A stretch of 64,000 bases of DNA from Pelecanus crispus (GCF_030463565.1 NC_134643.1:40400221-40464220), one strand, 5' to 3'; shown: positions 48,040-59,865, counted from the stretch's first letter. The notes: generated from the letters alone by a model not told the origin. Numbers and translations: made by a program.

Positions 48040-50013
48040 CTAGAAAAGAGCAAAATGTCAGTTTTACATCTCGTTGTTTCTCAGAAAATTGAAATTAGGC
48101 TTGTCACAGAAACTGAATCAAGAATTTACTCTCCTTATTCTCTCAGGTAATTCTATTAGAGTTATTATACCATAAGATATAAACTAGCTCATTCAAATCC
48201 AATCTAGTATATACAGTTACCTGCAACCTGATTTCTGAAGGACAATTTTAAATTACCATAACACATGCACAGAGTTAACAGGATGAGTGAAGGAGGGCTG
48301 GAAGTGGAAACATCACTAATCCCCTCTTTAATGCCCCTGCAGGCTCCACCTTCTAAATAATCTCCGGAGTTTGCTTCATAATTAGGTCAGCCTTAATCCA
48401 ACTCAATGACTGGGGTTTGGAACTGCTCTTTTTAAATGGTGGGAAAAAATGTACCTGTTTCATTTTGCTCTTCATTTCTTCCAGGTTCTTTTCAATGTGC
48501 TCTTTGTGTCCTGAGAATTTCTAAAAGAAAGAAAACATCCAAACTTAACATTGGCAGCTCTATGCAACAATGTGCCTTTTTTTATTTTTCACACCTTCCT
48601 ATCTACCTCAAGTTTGATATTTTTGATCTGAGCTTTCTTTTCATATCACTGCCTTTCGCCACTGTTTGCAGCATTCCAAGATTCAGGAGCAGTGACAAGA
48701 GTCAGAAGAAGGGAAAGAAACCCAACACTACTCACACATCTGCTCAGCTCCGAGGTCAGGGATGCCAAGAACTGTGCCACCTCCTCAACGTACGGGTACT
48801 GGTCCTTGGCCTCGGTGAGGAGGACGTCTTTCACTACAGTCTCCACAGTCCTCTTCATCATGTAGCAGCGGTTGTTTTCCTATGTATGCAAGTAAGAGGT
48901 CACGTTAAATCATGGCAAGAGATCAACTAGTGCTGCAGAAGGATGCAAAGAGCAGCCTCCTGGTGTTAAGACTTACCTTGATGTTAGCATAGAGCTGCTG
49001 CCCAATGAACCTGTTGTCCGTGTCCTGGTCCGAGACCCTGGCCTGAGAGGGAAAAATGGAAATATCAGGTGGGGATGGGAACCTTGCCTAAAAATTAATA
49101 ATAAACCCTAAGGTTTTCATCAATAATAGTGCAGGTGACATGAGGGAATAGACACCATAGATAGCCGGTTACAGGTAGATAAGCTTGGACATTGTGTCTA
49201 TTTCTCCCCTTCACTGGGTGAGATTCAAGGTCAGTATCACTGGAAAATAAATAAGCAGAAATCTGGATTCCTGTCCCCCTCTTAAACGTCAGATGTCATA
49301 GTGGTTATGATGACTAAACCAGATGCCGCAGGTGGCTGATCTCACGGCAGCCCACAGCGCTGCAGCGCTCAATGGTGCACACCAGGGGCGACCCACCAGT
49401 GGTAAGAGCAGCCAAGAAACCTGCCCAAGCAGAGCACTCTAAGATGCCTGAGGAGCTGCCTGGCCATAGCTGGAGTCACAGGCAGGCCCAGCGCCAAATG
49501 GACTGGGCAAACAGAAATTTAAGCTTGTGTTTCACAATTGTCCCAGTCCAGCAGCAGCCGCTCGAGAGAAGGAGCTGTGCTGTGCCAGGGGCTGCCTTTC
49601 TCTTGGGGAGCAGGAGGAGGAGAGGCAGCAGCTTTCCCTGGCTACACAACCCGCTACACACACCCAGGCTCTGCCTTACTGCAAATGCATGTTTTTTTTC
49701 CGGAGAAAGGCATGAGAAAGAGAGAAGAATACCGAAGGTGAGAAGCCAGAGCACAGGCAGAGGAGGAGACCCTCAGATCCCACCATGAAGGACGCATGGG
49801 TTACTGTACCATTTTAGCCAAGGTGTAGGTGCGATTCCTGATGTAGGGCTGCTGGAAGTTGAACTTCCTGAGCCTGCAGGGGTGATGGGCAGTAGAAGCC
49901 AATCCTGCCCCTTTCGGAGGCAGAGGGCTGGTGAGAAGAAGAGGGAGACAGCAACAGCAGCAGAAGATGACCCATCCTGAGAAGCTCTTGGTCAAGGTGT
50001 GCAGGGAGGCCAT
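47926..50013 (-). CDS. IL22: Interleukin-22, complete gene (five coding exons)
   Basis: IL-22 is a secreted IL-10-family cytokine that acts on epithelial cells through IL22RA1/IL10RB and STAT3. The coding exons on the minus strand are 49810-50013, 48977-49042, 48736-48879, 48455-48520 and 47926-48039. All join in phase 0 with GT/AG borders to 197 aa. The three middle exons (66, 144, 66 bp) have the lengths I recall for mammals. Residues 1 to about 42 form a signal region with five consecutive cysteines (18-22). The mature part begins near the CRLRKFNFQQPYIRNRTYTL motif. The four disulfide cysteines are kept (C46, C95, C138, C184). The N60 NRT sequon is conserved, while two further mammalian sequons are gone. 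A 13-residue tail with an NKT sequon follows C184; human IL-22 has one residue there. Introns are 767, 97, 215 and 415 bp. Confidence 0.96.
48455..48520 (-). CDS. IL22: IL22 coding exon 4
   Basis: 66 bp, residues 139-160, KFSGHKEHIEKNLEEM then KSKMKQ. The acceptor is CTTTTAG|AAA and the donor CAG|GTACAT. It is an amphipathic helix in the family fold. Confidence 0.94.
48736..48879 (-). CDS. IL22: IL22 coding exon 3
   Basis: 144 bp, residues 91-138, starting ENNRCYMMKRTVETVVKDVL and ending SELSRC. The acceptor is ACATAG|GAA and the donor TGT|GTGAGT. It contains C95 and C138. Confidence 0.96.
48977..49042 (-). CDS. IL22: IL22 coding exon 2
   Basis: 66 bp, residues 69-90, with DTDNRFIGQQLYANIK. 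The acceptor is CTCTCAG|GCC and the donor AAG|GTAAGT. Confidence 0.95.
49810..50013 (-). CDS. IL22: IL22 coding exon 1
   Basis: 204 bp, residues 1-68, with signal peptide, C46 and helix A NFQQPYIRNRTYTLAK. The donor is ATG|GTACAG, weaker than consensus. With 5' UTR the exon probably extends to 50067. Confidence 0.95.
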
Positions 50014-50146
50014 GGCTCACGATCCAAAGTCGTCTGTCCCAGCAGGTTGCAGCTACAGCACTCAGCACTGATGAGAGAGAGTAGTGTTAGCATCAGGGAG
50101 AGCGGGCAAGGCAAAGTGGGAGAGGCACAAAGGCTGCAACCCTTAC

Positions 50147-50170
50147 CTTTGCTGTGATTCTTGATGTGCT
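50147..50170 (-). other. IL22: IL22 non-coding first exon (predicted)
   Basis: A good donor, CAAAG|GTAAGG, ends at 50147, and a matching acceptor, CATCAG|TGCTGAG, starts the next exon at 50067, with a 79-bp intron. Splicing removes an upstream ATG (near 50091) that would otherwise precede the true start. The exon would be only about 20 nt, since the TATA box lies at 50191-50198. Mammalian IL22 also has a short untranslated first exon as I recall. Confidence 0.6.
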
Positions 50171-50190
50171 CCGCAGGAGGTGAGGTGCAC

Positions 50191-50198
50191 CTTATATA
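50191..50198 (-). promoter_or_regulatory. IL22: IL22 TATA box
   Basis: TATATAAG on the minus strand, about 25-30 bp before the predicted start near 50168. Confidence 0.75.
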
Positions 50199-50254
50199 GG
50201 GCCACCAACATCTCTCTCAGCTATTTTTTTTGGGTGCTGGTGGTGAATTAAAAA

Positions 50255-50298
50255 TGACATCAGCAAGTCTCTTACTTTCCAGTATCCTCTTCTGAGAA
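50255..50298 (-). promoter_or_regulatory. IL22: Candidate CRE/AP-1-like, NFAT-like and STAT sites, IL22 promoter
   Basis: Upstream of the TATA box are TGACATCA (50255-50262, one base from a CRE), a GGAAA NFAT-type core on the minus strand (50275-50279) and the palindrome TTCTGAGAA fitting STAT TTCNNNGAA (50290-50298). The STAT motif is about 92 bp from the TATA box. STAT3 control of IL22 is known in mammals; use here is inferred. Confidence 0.45.
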
Positions 50299-53200
50299 CT
50301 ACCTAACCACTACAAAACCCACAAATACAACTTCAAGGCCATCTTATTCTTTAGTTTCTTATAAAATAAACCAAATTTTAATGTAGGGCAAAGCAGGGAC
50401 TCTTACCAGGGCAGGAATGCTGAATTCTTTTTGCATAAAAATATTTGAGAAGTTTATGGGTTTGTGCCTTCTGGCATGATTGGTAATTTGATGGCAGATA
50501 ATGTGATTTATCTTAATTGTTGTTGATCTTCTGTGGTAGAAGACTGGTGCTCCGCTGGTGCTGCCTGGTATACACAAGTGGTCAGAGACTGCACCAGATC
50601 TGCACTGACCACCTACAGTTCCTACCCTGCAAATACTCTTTCCCAGACAGTGTCCCACTTGAGTCACCAGCCATCTGCCCATCACTGTGCAATCGTCTCC
50701 AAATTCCCATTTTCCAAAAAATTATCCATATTCCAGGCTGTAACCGGGGGTAATGACCAGAGCTGTGGTCATGCACTTACTTATGCAGGCAATTTCCATG
50801 TTCCTGACCCTGCTCTGCTAATGTAAAGGCAGTGCTGCACCTTCAGTCTGAAATATTATGCAGGGTGCTAACGGGAAACTGTTGCAGTTTGCAACCCAGC
50901 TGAGATGCTAATGCATGAGGACACAGAACTGGTACAAATGCAAACTCCTGGTTGTCTAATAACCATGGGGCACACAGGTGACAAATGTGAGAAATCAGAC
51001 CTGGAAAACCAAGGCTCCAGCTCTGGTTGTGAACAGGGGCATCCCTAGGGCTGGACTTCACCCCTCACGGCTGAGGTTCTTGGGACAAGAGCCATGACCG
51101 GCCTTCCCCCATGGGCTGAAATGCCCAGCTCTTTTGCTTATACCTGAAAGGAAGCAGTTAAAGGCTGGCTGGCACCAGGTTTACACTTTAGCCTCCCCTG
51201 ATGCATCCGCAGCATGAATTCATCTCTCCACGCCTCAGTCCTGCCCCAGTTGCCCTCAGATACCTGCCACATCGGCTATGCACAGCTCTGTACCCGCGAA
51301 GCTGCACCCCCTCACCCTGGAGCCATCATCACCATGTCCCTTTCCGTGCCTGTCTCAGGGTATCCCACCTATTCCCATGCCTGGCCTCCAACAGCATCCT
51401 GACTGCAGTGGGCAGCAGAAAGCAAGTCTAGACCCAGGATGCCGACAACCTAGTTCACACCCCAAATGTACCACAAAGCTATTCAAGAACATGTTTATCA
51501 ACTCTTTTCCATAAATTTTTCATTTGCCAGGCTAATAGGCCCAGTGGGGGAGCAGGTTAATGAGAAGATGGGAAGCTGAGTTATACTTAGTCAAAACACA
51601 GACATTAAAGATCAAACTGGGAGAAATCCAGACACAGAGGCTGTTTTGAAGGTTTGGCCTCCCCTGAAGTGCAATCCCACGAACTCCTCACCAGGTGTTA
51701 AACACAGTCTGATAACCAAAGTCTGCTTCTAACTGAGGTTTCTCACGCTTCTCCACCAGCTCATCCGGCGGAAGTCCCAACCCCAGAACAAAGCCCGTGA
51801 ATGGGAATTCAGACCCTCCCTGAGGGGGGAATGCAGCCCCCCTCATGGTCGAGACCCCCTGTCCTCCCAGCCTTCTGGATCCCACATCTCCATCCTTTTG
51901 GTCACTTACTCATGTCAGACACGGATCCAGCTTGCCTGACTTCTTCTTGTGGCTCTGATCCCATGGGTAGGGCTCCTGACCTGGGTAAGCAGGTGCTGTA
52001 CCACCTGCATCTGTTCAAACTGTTGCGAGGAGCCCACCTGCTCCCAAGCTTCCCACACCTCCTGATGGATATTTAAAGAACATCAGGCAGAGGGATGAGG
52101 AATTAGATGCTGAATCTTTCTTCTGCCCTCTTTTATGCAGTGATTACAGGATCTCTTCTCTCTGTCTTCTCTAGTGTTAGAAACCATGCACTGGGACACA
52201 CCTATTTTCATAGAAAACATTGTTAGACTTCATAAGGCTCTCTTTCTCCCATCTATGTTGTTAGCCACCTCTCTCAGTCATAGTAATTTTGGCTGTGCCA
52301 TGATGTCCTCCTCCTGACGCTTTAAAAAAAGCTTGATTTCACTAGTTTACCTCCCTGCTTCTGGTATGGCACTAAAATGCTGAATTGCCCATTGTAAGTT
52401 TGTTAAATCCTATGTCACAACTTCCCTTTTCATGTCATTCCTAAAGCCTTCACATTATTTAACCTTTTGTGTGCAGTTGTGAGTTACAACAACCTACCTT
52501 CTACCCCTCTAGCTTGCTGTGGGTATGGTCTGGCCCAAAAAATGAATGTTCAAAATCTTGCTGGACACTAATTTTAGCAGACTGTATGGTTCCCCTGCTC
52601 ATCAGTGCACTCCTGGCCTCTTCCCACCCACCTTCCACCAGGTGACTGCTGGTCCTGGATGCACCACTGAGTTATGGTATAGCCACAGTCATGACTGCAG
52701 TTATTCCCTGTAACATTGCAAGAGAATTTCTTTGGAAGTGGAGATATGCCTCCTGTTCCCAGGGTCTGCTATTCCTGTTATGAGATTGCATTGAACAAGG
52801 ACGTGACTAGTCACTGCTATCACCTCTTCTGACTAGCTCACCACACCCTGGATGGGAGATACACATCCAGCACTACATCCTATGGAAAGATGGGGCTAAA
52901 ATCCTGCACAGTCCTACCACTGGATCTTACTTCAGTCCTCAGCTGAAGTCTGGAGAGGGAGGAAGGAATCAGAGGCTTTTCTGCTGCAGCTGAGGAAGAA
53001 TTCTCCTTCTTGTTTGAGGAGGAAATACAATAAACTTCTGAAAAATAAGGGCTTGAGCCAGCACTGAAAGTGAACCTTGGAGAAATTGCGTACCTAGACA
53101 CTCCTCTCCAAACAGGCTGCTGTGAACTGTAGAGCTGACAGAAGACATCAGTGGAAAGAAAGCTGCATTTAATTTAAAATGTGGTACCCTGGCTGAAACC

Positions 53201-53439
53201 ATCACTGGTGGGTCCTACTTTGTGGAGAAAGAATAAAGTGGAAAAACTGCATCTGAAGAATGCATCTTAAAAGAGCAGCCTTTCTCACTAATTCTTTCCT
53301 ATGTTAACATTGACAAGTGTTCTATCAAGTGGTATGGGAACTGGTAATTTAGTAATTCCTCTTTGCATGTGAACTACTGATGTCTTATGATACATGGTAC
53401 TCCCAAGCTTTTCTTTATAAAACAGTGTTCTCTTGGGAA

Positions 53440-53560
53440 GAAAAAAAAAAAACAATAAAAAAACAACTGAAAAAACCAAACAAAAAAACCTTCCCAACCC
53501 CCCAAAAAAGTCCTCTCAAGCTTGGGGAAGGGGGGGGGGAAGAGAAAGGGTGTGTGTGGA
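53440..53560 (+). repeat. Strand-asymmetric A-rich and G10 tract
   Basis: A12 and further A runs broken by C, then G10 at 53530-53539 in a purine-rich context. Low-complexity sequence, possibly unstable and error-prone in assembly. Confidence 0.85.
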
Positions 53561-54775
53561 GTTTTCCTTGTTAATTTTATGAATTTTTGTAGGTTTAATG
53601 TTATTTTTAATGTTTGAGGCTAGTAGCACTGTTTAAAATGCAAAATTCTTACAAGAAAACACACCTGCTATGCTTTTATTTTAATTAAAAACTACCAAAG
53701 ACCTCTGAACTCCTATAAATTACCCTCTGCATTGTTTTATATGTATAATTAATTTTTAAAAAAATTTGAAATTGTTCACAAATCATATTTGCTGCCCAGT
53801 GCCGCCCCAAGAGTTAAACGTCTACCCTATCACTGACCTCACCAATAAATTTTTAAAGTGTAATTACATGGAGTTTCCCTAATTCATTAAGAAACCATAG
53901 CGGTTAATATTCTCGACAATGACTTCTTGACCCATATTGAATACAGAGGATTTTTTGAGGAGGACTGGAACTCTACATCACGTCTGCCTCAAAAGCCACA
54001 GACACTTCCTTCTTACTTTGAACGAGGCCACAGGTGAATAACCAATACTGTACTTTGATGTTCATGTGTTGTGTACCATCACCAGCACGCCGGCATGCAG
54101 GAATTTTCTTGAGCTTTAGTACATTTTGAGTCAGCTAGGATTATATTGCATTCTTAGAAACATTTTCAGGACTGTACACTGGGCTAGAAATATTGTCAAG
54201 AGTAGGCATGTGGAACAGCGAGCCCATGTATCGTTCTCTTGGGTCTTTTACCTGGCGATGAAATTCTCCCCTCTTAAACACTTGTACAAATGGACCACAG
54301 GTCACATAGTGTCTAAAACTGAACAGTCAATCTATCTGGAGACATCCTCAACTTTCAGGTCACACTCATCCCCTTCGCTTTGTTCCAGCTCATTTGTGAG
54401 CTAGTTCACTGTGTTTTATCTCAGTTCTTCTCTGCTTTTGCGTAGACTTTGAAACTTGAAAAGATTAAAGCAGACTTAAACCATGTTTCAGCTCAAGCTC
54501 CAGCGGAGCCTTATTTTAGTCAGCATTCTGCCCAGCACTGAAAACATCAGTAATGGAAGTTGTTTCTTCTTTACAAAATGTGAAAATAAGCTTTTCTGTA
54601 ATTCAGTCATTCATTACGGAAACATCCTAGTACAGAGGCAAGCGTCTTCTGGGCATGAACATTGGGAATGCCAGAAGGGATTAATTTTCTATGGAGGAAA
54701 TTGTATCAACACAGATATTGGGAGAGGACATATAGCATTTGGTTATATTTTTGCTTTTTTACGATAGGTTTGACG

Positions 54776-54809
54776 TTGTGTAAGACAATCTTTTGATTGT
54801 CTTACACAA
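54776..54809. repeat. Perfect inverted repeat (15-bp arms, TTTT loop)
   Basis: The arms ttgtgtaagacaatc (54776-54790) and gattgtcttacacaa (54795-54809) are exact reverse complements around a four-base loop. The motif acaatcttttga then recurs just downstream (54785 and 54806), so it is both palindromic and partly duplicated. Confidence 0.95.
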
Positions 54810-55647
54810 TCTTTTGAATCTTTTGGAAGGATAAGTATTATTATCATCAAAATTGCTTAGCCTTAGTGTTAGGTGACTTTGGAAAAGACTCTTCTGTCAG
54901 ATCTCAGCACAGACACTGCTGACTCAAGATTTTTTGCAGAGGATGTGCGATTCACCTACCTCCCCTGACAGTAACACTTCTGTTACACAGTGAGTAACAC
55001 ATTTCCTCTGACAATAACACTTTTGCTTAAATATCTGATATTTCATCAAACATCTTTGTTTCTGACCTTCACTTGGTTCTGTTACATAACTTCTAGGTCT
55101 CCTAAGTGTAAAATGCTATCTATATAATAAACTTCATAAAACTGGTATTTCTTATCATAAAGAATCTAAGTGGAAGGGAACTAATAGTTCATTGTGGTCT
55201 CAATTTTAAATTACACTCTGGGACAAAAAAAAACCCCTTGGTTTAAATACAGTCTCTCCTCAGAAATACTGATGTAGTGGAGCTCCAAGAGAAAGCCACC
55301 CAGAGACATGCTGAGACATTATAGAGATGCTACTGACGTTACCACTGCTACTCCAGGACCACTGATGTGGTAACTTTTATTGCAGTGCCAGAAGGATTCA
55401 GTGATTAATATGAAAACAGACAGACAAAAAAAAAAACCCAGTGTCAATGGAAGCACAGTAGATGTTAGTCCAATGGTCCTGCCTCTGCAGACAACTGCTG
55501 CCAACATCAGTAAAGCATGAACAAAAGTTTTAATAAGACTTGCCGATAGGAGCCATCGCTTAGCTCACACAGATGGGAGAAAAGACAGTTCAGACCATCT
55601 CAGTGCATGCAGCCTCATGCCACCAAAGGCACGACTACTAACCCTTC

Positions 55648-55659
55648 CACCAGATGGCT
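55648..55659 (+). promoter_or_regulatory. CTCF-like motif between IL22 and MDM1
   Basis: CCACCAGATGGC matches all 12 leading positions of CCASYAGRKGGC. Same orientation as the motif at 43913. Together they would bracket IL22; binding is not shown. Confidence 0.35.
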
Positions 55660-56858
55660 AGTTCTTTTAATTCAGAGTGTAAAATCACGCATGTATTATG
55701 AGACTCTGTCACTTTACATAGTGACCTACATATATCCAACTATGTCTTGCGAATAGTCAGATCAGGTGAACTGAAATTTCTGTGCTTCCTGTTAATGTGG
55801 TGTGGTTGCACAGCAGTGACTCAGTGACATGGCAAAGTGGAATTACTGACATAGTGTATCTTAAAGAAAAGCACTCTAACTGGGAACAGAATTTTACAAG
55901 CTGGTTTATAATCCAAAATTCAGTGACACAGATACTCAGATTAAGAAATAGCCCCAGCATTGTGCACCTTGATTTACCAAGTACCATCAGTTTTATCATG
56001 TAATAAATCTACATCGTCTTGAGTAGTTAAATAAAGTCATTTTGAAGGGAAATGTTATTTAAGGCGAGGTACTTGTGCCCAGACACTGCCCACACACCAG
56101 CACTCCCACTGAGGCTCAGAGCTCAGCATCATCTCCTGAAGGTGAGCCCCGGCTGCTCAGTTATTCTGTGTAAGAGGGCTGCTAGAGACGAGGTGACAGT
56201 TCCCATGTTGTTAACAGTAGTCTTCTAGTTAGTATCCATCCCTAGGAAGTCAACAGCCCATGCCCCAGCCCTTCCTCAGCCCCAGGTTATGCTATTGCCC
56301 ATCTCCCAGGAGAGCCTCCGACTCAGCAAGTTTCCTGTTGGAGTGGGACTATTGTCAGGAATGTGAGATTTATGGGGCCAAAAGGAGACCAAACAAAACA
56401 GCTACAGCCTAGCAATTAGAATGCTGTTTTCCTGGGTTATCTGTTTTTAGCCACATGTCGTGTAAGCTAAAATATGTAAACAGGCTGGAGCCAGCTTCCC
56501 TCTGGAAACACAAAGAGCGCGCTCCTCACGAGAACACTGTTCTGGGAACGCACGGACCTGCTCCAGCTGTGGGGTGCCAAGCCTCGGCACATTTCCCCCG
56601 GCCCTGCAAGAGACCTCAGAGAGAGAGCTGGGCACCCAGCTCTCCAGAACAGGGCACATCCGCAGACGGCTCTTCATGTGTCACACCAACCCAAAGACCA
56701 GAAAGGGACCTAGGAAGGGAGAAATCCAGAAGTACAGGCTCTCTGGACCCTGTCAGCCATTCCTAGTCTACTTCAAGTCTTGAAGTAGGTGCTTTGGAGA
56801 CGCCCCAGCACATGATAGTATTAAACAAAGTCACCTTGACCAAAACCCAATTTTTTTA

Positions 56859-56920
56859 ATATATATGTACACACATAAGTATATACATACACAGACACAC
56901 AGTGTATGTATATCAGATAT
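56859..56920 (+). repeat. TA/CA-type dinucleotide patch
   Basis: Imperfect alternation of TA, TG and CA dinucleotides (atatatatgtacacacataa and following). Degenerate microsatellite. Confidence 0.75.
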
Positions 56921-57321
56921 AAACACAGTTTAAAGGAAAAGCTTTGAGGCCCACTCAAAACCTGCACAGGTCACTGCCTTAGTTACCTCAGGAAAGGCAA
57001 GCTGGCATAAATGTGAATCAGTCACATTTACAAAGCTGATGCACGCTTACCAGAAGACTTTATCAAGCCCTCTGAAGAAAGTGGGGACTGAAAAGCTTCA
57101 GTTGTCCTTTTCCCCTCCACTGGAGAACTGTCTGCACTAAGGAGGATTTGCTGCCACGACTGTACCACCAAACTCCCCCTGCAAAGAGCAAGCTCATACC
57201 TGCCAATGAGTGCTTTTGCTCCTGTACTTTTATGCCAGCCCCACGAATGGAATAAACTGATCCAACAAAAGGTGTGTAAGCTGTAAACACTGTCAGGCCT
57301 TGCACACCTTCCCAAAGGACT

Positions 57322-57861
57322 GTCCCCCTGTACTCAGCACTGGTGAGGCCGCACCTGGAATACTGTGTCCAGTTTTGGGCCCCTCAGTACAAGAAAGACC
57401 TTGAGGTGCTGGAGTGTGTCCAGAGAAGGGCAACGAAGCTGGTGAAGGGTCTGGAGCACAGGTCTTGTGAGGAGTGGCTGAGGGAACTGGGGTTGTTTAG
57501 TCTGGAGAAGAGGAGGCTGAGGGAGGTTGTAGTGAGGTGGGTGTTGGTCTCTTCTCCCAAATAGATAACTATAGGACAAGAGGGAATAGGCTCAATCTGC
57601 ACCAGGGGAGGTTTAGGTTGGATATTAGGAAAAATTTCTTCACTGAAAGGGTAGTCAAGCATTGGAACAGGCTGCCCAGAGAGGTGGTGGAGTCCCCATC
57701 CCTGGAAGCGTCCAAAAAAGGGGTAGACGTGGCACTTGGGGACATGGTTTAGACTAGTCTACCCTTGATTGGTTTAGTGTGGACTTGGTAATGTTAGGTT
57801 AATGGTTGGACTGGATGATCTTAAAGGTCTTTGCCAACCTAAACGATTCTATGATTCTATG
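57322..57861 (+). mobile_element. CR1 LINE 3' half, young copy with clean end
   Basis: Plus-strand CR1 of about 540 bp. Its translation shows the ORF2 tail ([36 protein letters not shown]), then the 3' UTR and two perfect ATTCTATG octamers (57846-57861). A short internal deletion near 57530 joins the [10 protein letters not shown] part to the next block and shifts the frame. It is similar to the long CR1 at 378-1845, so probably the same subfamily. Confidence 0.93.
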
Positions 57862-59859
57862 ACTACCAGTTTCCAGGTGAATCTCGTGTGGTTCTCAGTC
57901 CTCCACCCTAACAAGACGCTGCAGGACCACTGAGCACCATCTTTCACAGAGAGGCAACAGGCTTATTATCTGGCAAGATGTGAAGGCTTTTGAGAAGCAA
58001 CAGATTGGAATCAAGTCTCCTCTTTGTGGGCTTGCTGGAGGAATGCTTTACTGGCAGGAATACCAGGCAAAGGAAGGCCTTCTCCCAGCTGGCAGCGGTC
58101 ACTGAGGAAAAGCCAGCTTATTTACTTCTACAGGTGGTTGAGAGCCATGAACCCGCAGCAGCGAGATTCACCCAGCAGCTATACCCAACTTGGGAACATG
58201 AGCTGAAGACATTCAATTCAACGCTTACTGACTGGATCCATTATTAATGCGCTGGTTTTGTAAATCTTGACCTTAAGTCGACAAGCTCCCAAAGCTGTTT
58301 ATTCCTTAGATATATCTCCTATTGACAACTGCCTTCCTCCTTATTTATCTACTTGGTCTCTCCACTTCAAGGCTTCCAAGATTTCCTTGACAGAAAACAA
58401 TACACATTCACTGTACAGCACGCATTTGTAATTATTAATAAAGGGTGCACTTTTGAACCTTTTTTCCATGTTCAGCTTGCTGGAAAACACAACAGGAAAC
58501 ATGTTTGAAGGTTGGTCTGAAACACTTAGAAAAAGAAAACAAAAAACCCTCTTGAACTAGATAAACAACAATAGCAGAAAGGAGGCACAAAGAATTTTGT
58601 ATCTGCTTTGAAGACTACAGAAGAGCATCCTTCAGAAGCTTTGCACTAGCATTACTCAGAAAAGCTATTTTGTCTACATTTCCCTTAAACACTTCTGTCC
58701 AAAAGTAATTTCAATTAGAACATTTCAGGCAAAAGCTAAAATTTGTTCAGATGGGAAAAAATGTCATGATGATGTGTGGGACACCAGGGGCTTTCATTCC
58801 CATCTCTAAACTGGGCTTGTACCCCCATGCAACAAAAATGTCTCCCTCCTTTACCAATTCTATCATCTCTCTGGCAGAAATCAATATAGATGGGCCATAC
58901 AGCACACATATCACAAACTCAGACCTACCCAGATGCACCGGACTCAGGGTGCAATACTGTAAGCAAAATTGGCACATATGCTGTTATATCTATGACTTGC
59001 AGGCCTCAAAATCAGGCCTGCACAAAAACTCTGACAGAGCTGTCAGATAGCCAGGAAGCCCAGGCAAACCTAGAAAAAACAAAATAAAAGATTTAAAAAG
59101 AGGGAACAGTCCATAAAATTCAAATTATAGGTACCACAGAGAAGTAATGGATGATGAGCGCTCTTGGCCATGAGAGCCATCAGAACATACTGAATATCAA
59201 GGACATAAACAGAAGACACACAAATTAACCCACTCACAATACACTGCAGCAACATTCCCTCTGAAACAAAAATATTTCTATTTTTTAGCCATTAAGTTTT
59301 CCACTATAAAACTACCATTTTAGAGGAAAACTGGCAATTTGCATAAAGGCTGTTGCACACAAATACAGTTTGCCTTTCAGCAGAAACTTTCTGACAAATT
59401 GTAACTTACATATTAAGTGCATGCCACAGAATAACCCCAGAAGTCCTCGAGATAAAATGAAATACCTTGATTTGTCTCAAAAAACCCCACTGATAGGAAG
59501 CTACTGCAATGCACAGTTTCTGGAAGAAGTGGACATTGTTTTCTAACATGATCAGTGCTGGAAAGCACTCACTCTCTAAATCAACACCTCATTTGCTGGG
59601 GACTGGGCCTTTGGGCATTGCAGCCTTCCAGCCTGCGTAGCACCCATCTGCTCTGGGTCACAATTCCAAGTATCAATGTATCTAGCTTTAGTAACTTATT
59701 CTTTCTGAAGATCAGCTCTGAGGAAATCTTGTCTTTCAAAAGTCCACAGATGTTCCAGGTGAACAGGTGAAACAGAGAACTAAACAGAGAAGTGCCAACA
59801 TAATAGGATCTACCAATTCATCTGGCATAACTTGAATAGAAACAAATCAAACAACCTCT
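57862..59859. other. IL22-MDM1 intergenic DNA, right part
   Basis: No supported exon up to the predicted MDM1 poly(A) site. Open frames here match no family I know. Confidence 0.5.
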
Positions 59860-59865
59860 TTTATT
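59860..59865 (-). terminator. MDM1: Predicted MDM1 poly(A) signal AATAAA
   Basis: The first canonical AATAAA after the MDM1 stop (plus tttatt). Several UGUA elements lie just upstream on the minus strand (plus TACA at about 59881-59930), a usual feature of cleavage sites. It gives a 3' UTR of about 1.18 kb (59866-61048), which also holds an A19 plus-strand run at 60778-60796. Confidence 0.5.

Larger units (their letters stand above)
50299..57321. other. IL22-MDM1 intergenic DNA, left part
   Basis: About 7 kb without a supported exon. It contains an A-rich/G-run tract at 53440-53560, a perfect hairpin at 54776-54809, a CTCF-like motif at 55648 and a TA/CA-type dinucleotide patch at 56859-56920. 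Confidence 0.5.

Noticed and set aside
48436-48930. 164-codon plus-strand open frame, the longest in the region
   Set aside because: It is the antisense shadow of IL22 exons 3 and 4 with the intron between them.
49372-49788. 138-codon plus-strand open frame
   Set aside because: It lies within IL22 intron 1 on the antisense strand, has low-complexity composition and no similarity I recognise.
51201-51514. Three overlapping proline/histidine-rich plus-strand open frames
   Set aside because: Open in several frames at once because of composition; no splice signals or family match.
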